From NCBI GenBank assembly GCA_028873515.1, contig JAGWIG010000018.1:1-42734 (forward strand): a stretch of DNA of 42,734 bases, read 5' to 3'. Shown piece by piece: positions 8,560 to 16,659 of the stretch. Within the stretch, counting starts at the first letter, position 1. Every line of letters begins with the position of its first letter. A program made the translations under genes and the position numbers. The notes below the pieces were generated by a model. That model worked only from the letters and a program-made list of their open reading frames with translations, had not been told where the DNA came from and made no database searches. The stretch is from Pseudomonadota bacterium. Lineage in GTDB: Bacteria; Pseudomonadota; Gammaproteobacteria; Burkholderiales; REEB80.

Positions 8560-8943
8560 TTAATAGGTTGCAGGGGAGGCTTTGCTGCCTTTTTTCTCTA
8601 TCTTCTTTTCATGCTTCTTGTAAGCTTTTTTAGTAACTTTCTTGTGGGCTTTGCGGGTTACTTTCTTGTGGGCTTTTTTAGTAACTTTCTTGTGGGCTTT
8701 GCGGGTTACTTTCTTGTGGGCTTTGCGGGTTACTTTCTTGTGGGCTTTTTTAGTAACTTTCTTGTGGGCTTTTTTTGTTGCCTTTTTTTCATGAGGCACG
8801 GAAGTAGTGCCATTCATGCCACTTCCAGGAGCAGGAGATGAAGCAGTTTGGCCCGGGGCGGCGTCAGCAGCATAAGAGGGTATGCTACCCAGCAAAAACG
8901 TACCTAAAATTAGAGCTGAAATTGATTTCATTACAGTTTTCAT
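8560..8943 (-). CDS. Secreted lysine/histidine-rich repeat protein, Asr-like
   Basis: The 127-residue product begins with a Sec signal peptide (MKTVMKSISALILGTFLLGS, cleaved near SYA-A). A short Ala/Pro/Gly linker follows, and then a strongly basic tail built from an 8-residue repeat, AHKKVT(K/R)K, in about seven copies. The plan (signal, linker, Lys/His/Ala repeat) is that of the enterobacterial acid-shock protein Asr, a disordered periplasmic protein that helps survival at low pH. The repeats also resemble histone-H1-like proteins, but those have no signal peptide. It is a single gene with its own terminator (8511-8541). Function is inferred from architecture only, since such low-complexity proteins can look alike by chance. 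Confidence 0.72.
   Translation of the reverse strand: MKTVMKSISALILGTFLLGSIPSYAADAAPGQTASSPAPGSGMNGTTSVPHEKKATKKAHKKVTKKAHKKVTRKAHKKVTRKAHKKVTKKAHKKVTRKAHKKVTKKAYKKHEKKIEKKGSKASPATY
8632..8775. repeat. Six tandem 24-bp coding repeats
   Basis: Within the Asr-like gene, a 24-bp unit containing ACTTTCTTGTGGGCTTT on the plus strand occurs six times head to tail. The units fall into two near-identical versions, one with GCGGGT and one with TTTAGT at the variable end, encoding Arg or Lys. They alternate unevenly, which suggests recent duplication or slippage. The copy number probably varies between strains. Confidence 0.88.
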
Positions 8944-9418
8944 CTTGATTTAATCCTTCAATTTAAAACATATTGAACTTCTATGACCCGATATTAAGTA
9001 GGTGTTTAATCAGGCCAAGCAGATTTTAATTTAAGCTTGATCGAATTGTTTCGCTGTAAGCTATTTCGATTCAATCCTAATATGGCAAATATAACATTGA
9101 TGCATGTAATACAGAATATTAAACAAGTAATATTTTATTATTTAAAATACAATATGTTTAGAGATTTTATGAGATTCTTACAGCTTTATTGTCGTTATTT
9201 GGTTCATATAGGCATTAATCTAATAAATTCATGATGAATGAATAACTTGTGAATGTTCTGATAACCTGATATCCGTAAGGATATCGTAAGGCTAGGGTAA
9301 GATTTTATGTGGATGAAAAACTACACTTTACTTTGGGAAAAAAACCAAAAAATATTTAAAACTATCTAATAAAAAATATCGTTCATGTAATAATGCTATA
9401 AATGATATTGAGGCAGCA
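8944..9418. other. Divergent promoter region between the Asr-like and molybdate transporter genes
   Basis: These 475 AT-rich bases contain the start regions of both divergent genes. An inverted repeat, GATATCC-GTAA-GGATATC (9268-9285), lies 134 bases before the transporter start and could be an operator or a chance hairpin. A weak ribosome site (GAGG, 9409-9412) precedes the transporter. No gene is visible. Confidence 0.4.
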
Positions 9419-10543
9419 ATGAAGCATTTCAAGTTTAATCATATGGAATGGGCGGGTGCTTTCGGTGATCTTGGGACGCTGATTCCTTTTATTACGGCTT
9501 ATACTGCTTTGGTTCATTTTAATCCTGTAGGCTTATTTGTGATGCTAGGGATTCTGCTTTTGGTTACAGGGCTCGTTTTTCGAACACCTATACCAGTGCA
9601 ACCCATGAAAGCGATTGGCATAGTTGCCGCTTCACAATCTCAGTTAATTTCACAGAATATGGTTCTGGAAGCTGGTTTGGTAAGTGGAGTAATTTGGTTA
9701 TTTCTAGCCATGACAGGTTTGATAGGCTGGGTCGCGCTTCATATAAGTCTTGAGGTCGTGGCCGGGATTATTCTCGGAGTTGGTTTGTCCTTTATGGGCG
9801 AAGGCTTACGTTGGATGGCTGAAAGCTTGACTGTTGGTTTGATGCTGCTAGTATTAACCTACTTTAGCTTTGTTAAAACCCAATTTCCTGTTATGTTTGG
9901 TCTTTTGCTCGTTGGTTTTATCTGGATGCTGTTTGGTTCACTTGATGCCCATTTACTAGAGACTATTTTTCACCCCTCATTTCATTTTCCGGTTTTTAAG
10001 ACAGGGTTTCTGTCTTTGAATCATCTCTGGCAAGTTGTGTTTATTCTTGCATTGCCCCAGTTACCTCTAACTATAGGAAATTCCTGCCTTGCATTGGCAG
10101 CCGAGAATAACCGAGTATTCCCTGACAGACCGGTTTCAGTGAATAAAATTGCTTGGTCTTTAGCGGGTATGAATCTAGTTTCGCCATTTTTTGGAGGTAT
10201 GCCAGTTTGTCATGGAGTAGGGGGATTTGCAGGCCAGGTTCGATTCGGTGCTCGTGGTGGTGGGGCTCCTATTATCTTAGGTTTGATCCTTTTGTTTTTA
10301 GGGCTTTTTTTCGGAGACACGCTAGCACGTCTGGTACTGGATTTTCCTAAACCGGTCCTGGGTGTAATTTTGTTTGTTGCAGGGGGCGAGCTAGTATTTC
10401 CAATACTTAAAAGCATACAGAATAAAACCACCCAAGCTCTTGCTGTGCTTTTGCTGACTGGAACGTTGACAATTTGGAATGTTGGTATAGGTTTGGTAGT
10501 TGGATTACTGCTGGATGGGTTTTTACGCAAGGCTAAAACTTGA
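9419..10543 (+). CDS. MOT1-type molybdate transporter (SulP-related)
   Basis: The 374-residue membrane protein has about ten hydrophobic segments and both signatures of the MOT1/putative sulfate-molybdate transporter family. These are GAFGDLGTLIPFI (14-26) with FRTPIPVQPMKAIGI soon after, and GGMPVCHGVGGFAGQ followed by RFGARGGG in the second half. MOT1 proteins carry molybdate across the membrane with high affinity, and bacterial members are presumed to do likewise. There is no STAS domain, as expected. With msrP (a Mo enzyme) and a ModA-like protein nearby, molybdate is a more likely substrate than sulfate. It runs alone, 53 bases ahead of the DnaJ-like gene. Confidence 0.87.
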   Translation: MKHFKFNHMEWAGAFGDLGTLIPFITAYTALVHFNPVGLFVMLGILLLVTGLVFRTPIPVQPMKAIGIVAASQSQLISQNMVLEAGLVSGVIWLFLAMTGLIGWVALHISLEVVAGIILGVGLSFMGEGLRWMAESLTVGLMLLVLTYFSFVKTQFPVMFGLLLVGFIWMLFGSLDAHLLETIFHPSFHFPVFKTGFLSLNHLWQVVFILALPQLPLTIGNSCLALAAENNRVFPDRPVSVNKIAWSLAGMNLVSPFFGGMPVCHGVGGFAGQVRFGARGGGAPIILGLILLFLGLFFGDTLARLVLDFPKPVLGVILFVAGGELVFPILKSIQNKTTQALAVLLLTGTLTIWNVGIGLVVGLLLDGFLRKAKT

Positions 10544-10596
10544 TACATAGAAATTACTCACCATATATGATTTTATCCTGCAGGAAGAGATAACCT

Positions 10597-11520
10597 ATGC
10601 AATATCATGACTATTATAAAATACTTGGAGTTTCTAGGACTGCTACGGATGAAGAGATTCGCAAGGCATACAAACGTCTTGCCCGGAAATATCATCCAGA
10701 TGTATCAAAAGAGCTGAATGCGGAAGAAAAATTCAAGGAAGTAGGTGAGGCTTATGATGTTTTGAAAGATCCAGAAAAACGAACAGCCTATGATTCTCTT
10801 GGGTCTCATCGGGCAGGACAGGAATTTAGTCCACCTCCAGGATGGCATTTTGACTTTGGAACATCAGATTCTTCATTTAATGGCCAATCTGGAGCAGGCT
10901 TTTCCGACTTTTTTTCAACTTTGTTTGGTCAGGATATTGGGGGTAGGCACGCAGGAATGCGTGAGGGTGAGAGAGGCCAGGATTTTGAAGTCTCGATCAC
11001 TATTTCACTTGAAGAGGCTGCGAATGGTGTTGAACGTGAAATTTCATTCCCAGTTAGATCAAGGCAGGGAACTCAGAATTATTCCAGTCTTGTGCGCATT
11101 CCAAAGGGTGTAACCGAAGGCCAAAGATTGCGTGTTCCCGGTAGGGGGGGGAGAGGAATGCACGGGGGAGGTTCAGGAGATCTTTATATTGTTGTGCATA
11201 TTGCCCAACACCATCTTTTTCATCTTGAAGGCCACGATTTGTTTCTTGAATTACCGATTACACCTTCCGAATCCGTTCTCGGTGCAAAAATTGAGGTGCC
11301 TACATTGACTGGGAGGGTTAATCTCCGCATAAGGGAGCACGCTACTAGTGGCCAGAAGATGAGATTGCCAGGAAAAGGGATGCCTAAACCCGGAAGTGGT
11401 CATGGAGATCTTTATGTTGTTCTCAAAATTGTTACACCCACAACATTGACTGAAGCAGAACGTAAGCTATATCAAGAATTAGCTAAAATTTCTGGATATA
11501 ATCCCAGAGCCAATCTTTGA
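10597..11520 (+). CDS. cbpA: DnaJ-class co-chaperone CbpA
   Basis: The 307-residue protein has an N-terminal J domain (1-70) with the HPD motif at 33-35, which stimulates the ATPase of DnaK. A Gly/Phe-rich linker (about 75-130) and two beta-sandwich substrate-binding domains follow ([20 protein letters not shown] and a matching [20 protein letters not shown]). There is no zinc-finger domain, so this is CbpA/type II, not DnaJ itself. CbpA acts with DnaK in stress and can bind curved DNA. The start is preceded by GGAAGAG. The usual partner cbpM is not next to it: the following gene is a short, converging unknown gene whose sequence does not look like CbpM. Confidence 0.9.
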   Translation: MQYHDYYKILGVSRTATDEEIRKAYKRLARKYHPDVSKELNAEEKFKEVGEAYDVLKDPEKRTAYDSLGSHRAGQEFSPPPGWHFDFGTSDSSFNGQSGAGFSDFFSTLFGQDIGGRHAGMREGERGQDFEVSITISLEEAANGVEREISFPVRSRQGTQNYSSLVRIPKGVTEGQRLRVPGRGGRGMHGGGSGDLYIVVHIAQHHLFHLEGHDLFLELPITPSESVLGAKIEVPTLTGRVNLRIREHATSGQKMRLPGKGMPKPGSGHGDLYVVLKIVTPTTLTEAERKLYQELAKISGYNPRANL

Positions 11521-11527
11521 TTTCATT

Positions 11528-11713
11528 TTAAATATCTTCATAATCTTCTGGTTCACCAGAGGTGTCCATTAAATATACTTCGTTATGGAATTCTGTGACG
11601 TTGACTGGGCGCCAGCCAGATGCAAATCGATCAAGCATCACTGCTTCTTGTATATATTCGTCATAAGCGTCAATCAGGTCTATGAGTTCCTGTCGGCTTA
11701 AATCAAGTTCCAT
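11528..11713 (-). CDS. Small acidic protein, unknown function
   Basis: A 61-residue product, MELDLSRQELIDLIDAYDEY onward, rich in Asp and Glu with a helical start and an acidic end (SGEPEDYEDI). I do not recognise a family. The start at 11713 is preferred because GAGGGT lies seven bases upstream; that ribosome site lies inside the alternative start at 11725. The gene converges on cbpA with only seven bases between the stops. Its size and position recall the CbpM modulator, but it lacks CbpM's sequence features, so I do not call it that. Confidence 0.6.
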   Translation of the reverse strand: MELDLSRQELIDLIDAYDEYIQEAVMLDRFASGWRPVNVTEFHNEVYLMDTSGEPEDYEDI

Positions 11714-11725
11714 TTTTACCCTCAT

Positions 11726-12339
11726 GCATTAATTTGGTACTTATTTTTTTGAGTTAATCCAGCCTATAAGTACCGCAATAACGTGCTTCCGTTTTTACCT
11801 TCATCCTGACTCGATTGCGATCTGTCTATTTAGAACACCTTGAATAGGGTTAACTGACCTCTAAACGCAAGAGTCTAAATGCCAATGCTCAAGATAAACA
11901 TTTACTTTTGTCAATAACAGGGATGTGGCCCAGAACTATGTAGTTATATCGACCATTTTATATTTGACTTGAGTTATTAGTTAGATTTACTGCGTTTATG
12001 AATAAGGCCTGAAACATATAGTGCTTGCATATTGAATATCCTTGCACGAATGGATTGTTTGTATTGGTTTGGGTGGCTTAAGGTTTGAATTTGAAGCCTG
12101 GCAATATTCGAGAAAGGGAAAATGTCAAGGAAATAGAAGGTCTATTGGACGGCTGTTTCTATTTATTACATCTTTCATGGGGATAAATAATGAAAAAATA
12201 CTTTTTACCACCTCCTTAATAGTGTAGAGGCCAGCAGCATCTAATTAAGTTGATATAGTAAGGATAAAGCTTGGATAAACCGTTCCGTAAGACCAATGCA
12301 AACTTGCTTATCGCTGAACAAATCTGCCGCTGACTTCCT
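11726..12339. other. Intergenic stretch beside a tnpB remnant
   Basis: About 600 bases without a convincing gene. The left part should contain the promoter of the small acidic gene (11528-11713). The right part, near 12230-12340, may belong to the decayed IS200/IS605-type element that follows, but I could not define its end hairpin. Confidence 0.4.
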
Positions 12340-12580
12340 GTTTTGTCGAGACCGGTTTTGTCTTCGTCTTGCGACGAAGGCCAGAGCCTTCCTCCCCACC
12401 GGCAGCGACCGAGGAACTCACGGCCATACTTCAGGGTGATTGTTGCATTCGCGTCACGGTCATGGGCGCTGCCACAAGTAGAACATGTTCATTCACGCAC
12501 CGACAGTAGAAGTTCGTCCGGCTTGTTCCCGCAGTACGAGCACGCCTTGCAGCTGGGGTGGAAGTGGTCTGCCAGGGACT
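12340..12580 (-). pseudogene. Remnant of tnpB (IS200/IS605-type OrfB), C-terminal zinc ribbon
   Basis: On the minus strand, SLADHFHPSCKACSYCGNKP is followed by DELLLSVRE, then TCSTCGSAHDRDANATITL. These are the two Cys pairs of the TnpB C-terminal zinc ribbon and the catalytic-site DRDxNA. TnpB is an RNA-guided DNA nuclease of transposons. The Trp expected after SVRE is replaced by a stop (TGA at 12489-12491), another in-frame stop lies just before SLADHF, and the rest of the gene is missing. This is therefore a dead fragment. It is richer in GC than its surroundings, as expected for imported DNA. Confidence 0.85.
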
Positions 12581-12676
12581 ACCCACCATTCCGCTCTGAA
12601 GGGAATAGAATAGTTATGAATGGATTGCAAGTGAAATGTTTACACCCTTGTGATTTTGATTTTGGTATCGCGTGTA

Positions 12677-13339
12677 TTAAAGTCCTTGTGGAAAAATATA
12701 TTTTGGAGGCTTGATATAGGGTTTGCCAATTTCCAAAGTAATTTGTTTGTGTGCTGTCAGGGTAATCATTCGAAGAGGTTCATAGTCGGGCTTTCCATTT
12801 ATATAGGCCAAAACTTTCCCTTTAAATCCAGCAATATTATTCTTGCTTAGTGGCATGCCCCAGATATCGAAAAATTGGCCAAGCGTAAAAATCTTGTGAA
12901 CTGGGGATTCAATATGAATGATACCGGTAGCATCATGAGTATGGAGCCAGTAATAGGCAGCACCATTTGACACAAAACCATTTTGAATTTGTAATGGAGG
13001 AGTGATGCCAATACCCGCGGGTATTGCTATCTCATGCCCTTTATCAATGATCGATAGGTGAGCATGTATATGGTAGGCTAGCGCTTCCATCGAATTAGCT
13101 TTTATGCCATCGATTGTTTGACCCCGCCCACCTGTAATGTTGTCTCCCATTGGGAAAAAAGGCTTTCCAATGATTCCCCCTTGATTGATAAGCAGACCTC
13201 CATTAACACTTACGGGAATGAAATAAGGGGAGGTTGCCAGAGGCATATTACTTGCATAGGCGGGCACTGCGATGAGGGGGATAAAACTTGTGCAGGTAAC
13301 GATTAATGTGGCTTTAATAAGGAAAGCTAATTGCTTCAT
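12677..13339 (-). CDS. Secreted His-rich protein, probable metal-binding, unknown function
   Basis: The 220-residue product has a Sec signal peptide cleaved near AYA-S (about 29). The mature protein has a striking set of histidines: HIHAH (90-94), WLHTHDATGIIHIES (131-145), and the conserved-looking block FTLGQFFDIWGMPL (151-164). The motif pairs look like a metal site in a beta-rich fold, and I have a general memory of similar unnamed secreted proteins with HTHD and FTLGQFF, but no established function. The start is firm, since GGAGGAATA lies directly before the ATG. It stands alone, between a tnpB remnant and a small unknown gene. A cupin or cupredoxin-like role is only a guess. Confidence 0.75.
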   Translation of the reverse strand: MKQLAFLIKATLIVTCTSFIPLIAVPAYASNMPLATSPYFIPVSVNGGLLINQGGIIGKPFFPMGDNITGGRGQTIDGIKANSMEALAYHIHAHLSIIDKGHEIAIPAGIGITPPLQIQNGFVSNGAAYYWLHTHDATGIIHIESPVHKIFTLGQFFDIWGMPLSKNNIAGFKGKVLAYINGKPDYEPLRMITLTAHKQITLEIGKPYIKPPKYIFPQGL

Positions 13340-13579
13340 TATTCCTCCAGGGGGAAGATATGGATTGAACTGTTCTTAAAAGCAGTAAAGGTTTTGTGGC
13401 AAGACAATGTGAGTTTAATTAATTTATCATGAGCAAAATTCATTTAATATTTTTTTTAAAAAGGCCAAGGATTTGTCAAATTCAAGTGGGATCAAAGGAA
13501 GTTGTCCAATATGAATAAATATTTCGGAAACAACTGTCAGGTATAGAGCAAAGCCAAGACGGATTTAACCGCAGCATGA

Positions 13580-13792
13580 TTAGGCAGGTTGCTGCTGAAG
13601 TTTCTTCGCTACATATTTTCCTCCTGAGCTTGGGCATACTTTGTAAGTACGTATTTTGCCGTTAACTCTTGCCCTGACAATAAAATCCCGTCCAATTTTG
13701 CCTACTAACTCAACTTGTGTCACAGATGGATATATTTTGGTTGCCTGGAGTTCACATTCGCGAATCGCATTCATTGCATCAATCCCTAACAT
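13580..13792 (-). CDS. Small unknown protein
   Basis: A 70-residue product, MLGIDAMNAIRECELQATKI and onward, ending in a basic KYVAKKLQQQPA. The middle (VELVGKIGRDFIVRARVNGK) looks like paired beta-strands. I do not recognise it. An AGGGGG about seven bases before the ATG supports the start, and composition resembles host genes. It could be a small envelope or nucleic-acid-binding protein; no motif decides. There is no close operon partner. Confidence 0.5.
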   Translation of the reverse strand: MLGIDAMNAIRECELQATKIYPSVTQVELVGKIGRDFIVRARVNGKIRTYKVCPSSGGKYVAKKLQQQPA

Positions 13793-14170
13793 GATCGGGC
13801 CCCCTAACGGAATTTTAAATTGCCCATAGCCGTTGCTATCCTGTTTATATTGTAGTTACAGGATTACCAAAGTTATTAATCAGTTTACATTAAGAGTGTT
13901 CTGCTCCCAAGCATCATTGATAAAAGTTGAATATTTATTTTTTTCAAAAGAACTATTTGCTCTTTCAAGCCAGCCTTGCACTTGAAACTGGGACCTTTTT
14001 CCATAGACAGTAATTATCAAAATTGTTGATTGATTATTGTATTGGATTGCTAGCTGTTTGAAAAAAATTCTTTATTAATAATAATTATTTGATTTTAAGA
14101 AAAAATGGAGGGAAATTAGCTGCAGATCTAAACAGATTTTATCAATTTATTATTACGCAAACTTTAATTT
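13793..14170. other. Intergenic stretch before the IS element
   Basis: These 378 AT-rich bases separate the small gene (its promoter should be here) from the IS3-family element that starts at 14175. I see no gene, terminator or RNA signal. The last four bases before the element, CCAT at 14171-14174, are its target duplication. Confidence 0.4.
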
Positions 14171-14190
14171 CCATGGTAATCCCCCCATTT

Positions 14191-15012
14191 TTAGTTGGGG
14201 TCAGAAGTAGAGTCGGTTAAAAAAGCTAGCTTCTGTTTCGGGGTGATGCCGCCGAGCGCCATGTGTGGGCGTTCGTAATTGTAGGTCCACATCCACTGGG
14301 TTGCATAGTCCTGCACCTCGCCAATCGACTCAAACAGGTAATGGCTTAGCCAGTCGTAACGCACCGTGCGGTTATAGCGTTCAATATAGGCGTTCTGCTG
14401 CGGGTTGCTGGGCTGAATATATTCCAGCCGAATACCGTGCTGTTTGGCCCAGTTCTTCAGCGTGCCACTGATGTACTCGGGGCCGTTGTCGCTACGAATG
14501 GACACTGGCTTGCCGCGCCATTCGATGACCTGATCCAGCGACCTCACCACCCGATCTGCCGGCAGCGAAAAATCAATATCAATCGCCAATGCTTCGCGGT
14601 TAAAGTCATCAATCACGTTGAACAGACGGATACTCCGACCATCGGACAACTGATCATGCATGAAATCCATCGACCAGCATTGATTGATGGCCTCGGGCAC
14701 CGCCAACGGCTCCGGTTTCTCGCGAACAATCCGCTTCCTTGGTTTGATCCGCAGGTTCAGCTCCAGCTCGCGGTAAATCCGATAGACCCGTTTGTGATTC
14801 CATGGGTAGCCCTTCACATTGCGCAGATACAAAAAACACAGCCCGAATCCCCAGTTCCGCTGATTATGTGTGAGGCGGATCAGGTGGTCGGCGATTTCAA
14901 CATTCTCTCCCGACTGTTTTGCCTGGTAGCGATAACAGGCCTGGCTGATGCCGAACGCCAGACAGGCCAATCGGACACTGGTGCCTTGATGTTCTACGGT
15001 CTGTTGAGCCAT
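14191..15012 (-). CDS. IS3-family transposase OrfB, DDE catalytic domain
   Basis: OrfB supplies the integrase-type catalytic core of the IS3 transposase. The DDE residues are visible in order: Asp in [10 protein letters not shown], Asp in [10 protein letters not shown], and Glu in [10 protein letters not shown], with the usual spacing. A helical HTH_21-like segment precedes them. In IS3 elements the active enzyme is OrfAB, made by -1 frameshifting; here the two frames overlap at a run of seven A's on the coding strand (plus-strand T's at 15040-15046), read as AAA AAG in orfA. The frame is open beyond 15012 up to 15180 only because it overlaps orfA; I give the ATG at 15012 as a possible independent start. 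Confidence 0.9.
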   Translation of the reverse strand: MAQQTVEHQGTSVRLACLAFGISQACYRYQAKQSGENVEIADHLIRLTHNQRNWGFGLCFLYLRNVKGYPWNHKRVYRIYRELELNLRIKPRKRIVREKPEPLAVPEAINQCWSMDFMHDQLSDGRSIRLFNVIDDFNREALAIDIDFSLPADRVVRSLDQVIEWRGKPVSIRSDNGPEYISGTLKNWAKQHGIRLEYIQPSNPQQNAYIERYNRTVRYDWLSHYLFESIGEVQDYATQWMWTYNYERPHMALGGITPKQKLAFLTDSTSDPN

Positions 15013-15032
15013 CTCGCGTCGGCAAGATGGCT

Positions 15033-15299
15033 TCACCACTTTTTTTGCAGGGCCTCCTGAACGATCTCTGCCTTCAGGCGTTCTTCGGCATACATCTTCT
15101 TGAGTCGCCGATTTTCTTCTTCGAGCTCCTTGAGTCGGGACATCAGAGAGGCATCCATGCCGCCGAATTTGCTCCGCCATTTGTAAAACGTAGCGGAACT
15201 AATGCCGTGCTCCCGGCAAAGCTCCGGGACAGGGCTGCCGCCCTCGGCTTGTTTGAGTACCGCAATGATCTGGCTGTCTGAAAATCGTGACGTCTTCAT
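15033..15299 (-). CDS. IS3-family transposase OrfA
   Basis: This 88-residue protein begins [20 protein letters not shown], a helix-turn-helix that recognises the element's ends ([17 protein letters not shown] is the recognition part). It ends in a leucine-zipper-like coiled coil ([20 protein letters not shown]) used for multimerisation. The sequence resembles IS407-group OrfA proteins. Its last codons, CAA AAA AAG TGG TGA, contain the slippery run that leads into orfB. It is intact and full length for the family. Confidence 0.92.
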   Translation of the reverse strand: MKTSRFSDSQIIAVLKQAEGGSPVPELCREHGISSATFYKWRSKFGGMDASLMSRLKELEEENRRLKKMYAEERLKAEIVQEALQKKW

Positions 15300-15385
15300 G
15301 TAAAACTTCCTCCAATTTCTAAGTGAGAAAATTCTACTTCTAACAGCAACTAATTTCAGGGGGGATTACCCCATCATTTAGAAAA

Positions 15386-15973
15386 TTACTGATGATGATA
15401 AGATTCAGTATATAAATTTGGCTTCTTTATCTTTGTTAGTTTAACTTGATGCTTTATATAAGCGGGCGCACTTTCAGAAAGATATAGGCTGGAGTCAGAG
15501 GCTGCAATTTTGGCGAGATATGGTGAAAGATCTATTAGGCTGTATTTGTACATGTCAGTTTTGAACTTCTGAAGCTGGTTTTTACATGCTGCAAGGGATT
15601 TTCTTACTATGACATGTTCTGAATAATTTTTTCTAGAATAAAGGTCTGCACTAATTTGAAGACAGTGGCTGTAATTGACAATATCCTGATTTTTAATTTT
15701 TTTTCTTGAGTTATTCTTTGTGGAGCGGTGTTTATTATTGCTGGCAGTTCTGACTGCCTTGATATTTTTTTTGACGAATTCCTTGGGCTTTGAGCTTATT
15801 TTATGGGCTGCATTTTTAGGCGACACAGGAAATTGATCATGAATATTAGAAGTGCGAACAATAATTTGTTGCGTTTTTCTTTCTGTTTGGGATTGTGTAG
15901 ATGGAATGCTGGAGCAGCCTGTTAATGCAAAAGAAAGAAGGATAATATTTATTCCGGTTTTTTGATATTTCAT
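15386..15973 (-). CDS. Predicted lipoprotein, unknown function
   Basis: The 195-residue product has a lipoprotein signal, with a hydrophobic stretch ending LTGC at 17-20 (mature Cys20). The mature part is rich in Lys, Ser and Asn, with a basic middle (KHRSTKNNSRKKIKNQD). The second half contains helices with two Cys (SHCLQISADLYSRKNYSEHV and SLAACKNQLQKFKTD). No family is recognised. It stands alone, 425 bases downstream of minE, on the same strand. The IS3 element sits 11 bases past its stop codon, which may separate it from its natural terminator. Confidence 0.7.
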   Translation of the reverse strand: MKYQKTGINIILLSFALTGCSSIPSTQSQTERKTQQIIVRTSNIHDQFPVSPKNAAHKISSKPKEFVKKNIKAVRTASNNKHRSTKNNSRKKIKNQDIVNYSHCLQISADLYSRKNYSEHVIVRKSLAACKNQLQKFKTDMYKYSLIDLSPYLAKIAASDSSLYLSESAPAYIKHQVKLTKIKKPNLYTESYHHQ

Positions 15974-16398
15974 GTTAATACAGTGTTAAAGATATCAGGA
16001 AAGTCCTGGTATTTTGAAGGCAGTGTTCTGATATTATCTACATTTATATCTTGACTGCCCATTCCTTGCAACAAGTTTGCTAGACTGGAAGCTATCGTCA
16101 AGAGGTAATTTATAATCAAGACAATGAAAAGGATGCTAAAGAATCAATTAACATAATCATAAGCGACTTTTACATTGGAATATCGTTTTCTCTAATACCT
16201 GATGGGGTAAGGGCTGTTTCATCGGATATTAATTTATAATAAAACAGCCCAAAAGGAGCATTAATTCTGCCTAATGGCAGGTAAATGCAATTTGAATCCT
16301 GACTATGTGGTCTAGGTTTAAGCGTATTATTTTCACCATGGAATGAAAATAGCTCGCTGGATCTATGGTGTTATGGTCAATTCGTGAGTTCATGTTTC
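15974..16398. other. Intergenic region between minE and the lipoprotein gene
   Basis: These 425 bases have no gene. A 9-bp inverted repeat, GGGCTGTTT/AAACAGCCC (16211-16219 with 16242-16250), has a 22-base loop and no U-run after it on either strand, so it is a poor terminator. It could mark the end of the min transcript. The lipoprotein promoter should also be here. Confidence 0.4.
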
Positions 16399-16659
16399 CT
16401 AGCTTTTCGGTTCAGGCAGGATGATATTAAGTTCCAAAACCTCGTAGTTTTCCTGTCTGTCTAGATTAACCCGTATCTGATCCTGATCGATTTCAATATA
16501 TTTTGCAATGACTGCCATGATTTCTTGTTTCATTGCAGGTAAGTAATCGGGGGTACGTGAACGTCCTGAATGTTCATGAGCTAAGATGATTTGCAATCTT
16601 TCTCGAGCAATTTTGGCGCTTTTACGGTGCCCGCTGAAAAGGTAATCGAGTATCGACAT
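16399..16659 (-). CDS. minE: Cell division topological specificity factor MinE
   Basis: The 86-residue MinE has the N-terminal anti-MinCD helix, with a membrane-binding start (MSILDYLFSGHRKSAKIARE) and the RLQIILAHEH stretch, followed by the dimerisation domain ending in LELNIILPEP. MinE drives MinD off the membrane and sets up the pole-to-pole oscillation that places the division septum at mid-cell. Its ATG shares one base with the minD stop (TGATG), so the two are translationally coupled. The length is normal. Confidence 0.96.
   Translation of the reverse strand: MSILDYLFSGHRKSAKIARERLQIILAHEHSGRSRTPDYLPAMKQEIMAVIAKYIEIDQDQIRVNLDRQENYEVLELNIILPEPKS

Larger units (their letters stand above)
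14175..15370 (-). mobile_element. Complete IS3-family insertion sequence (IS407-like)
   Basis: The 1196-bp element is bounded by a perfect 12-bp terminal inverted repeat, GGTAATCCCCCC. The match continues imperfectly inward (AGTTG, AGAAGTAGA on both sides). CCAT flanks both ends (14171-14174 and 15371-15374), a 4-bp target duplication typical of the IS407 group. It encodes OrfA and OrfB in overlapping frames on the minus strand, both intact. It is richer in GC than the host DNA around it. It landed 11 bases downstream of a lipoprotein gene's stop codon, so it damaged no gene. It is probably still mobile or was until recently. Confidence 0.92.

Noticed and set aside
8632..8775. Regular 24-bp repeats as a possible CRISPR array
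   Set aside because: The units are head to tail without spacers and encode the Lys/His repeat of a protein.
9268..9285. GATATCC/GGATATC hairpin as a molybdenum riboswitch or ModE site
   Set aside because: Too short and lacking the known riboswitch core or ModE consensus; kept only as a possible operator.
11528..11713. Small gene after cbpA as the CbpM modulator
   Set aside because: It is on the opposite strand and lacks recognisable CbpM sequence features.
14437..15060. Long plus-strand open frame of 207 codons inside the IS element
   Set aside because: It is the reverse of orfB; the minus strand carries the clear DDE transposase.
16211..16250. 9-bp inverted repeat as a terminator of minCDE
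   Set aside because: Loop of 22 bases, no T-run on either strand, and 150 bases past the minE stop.
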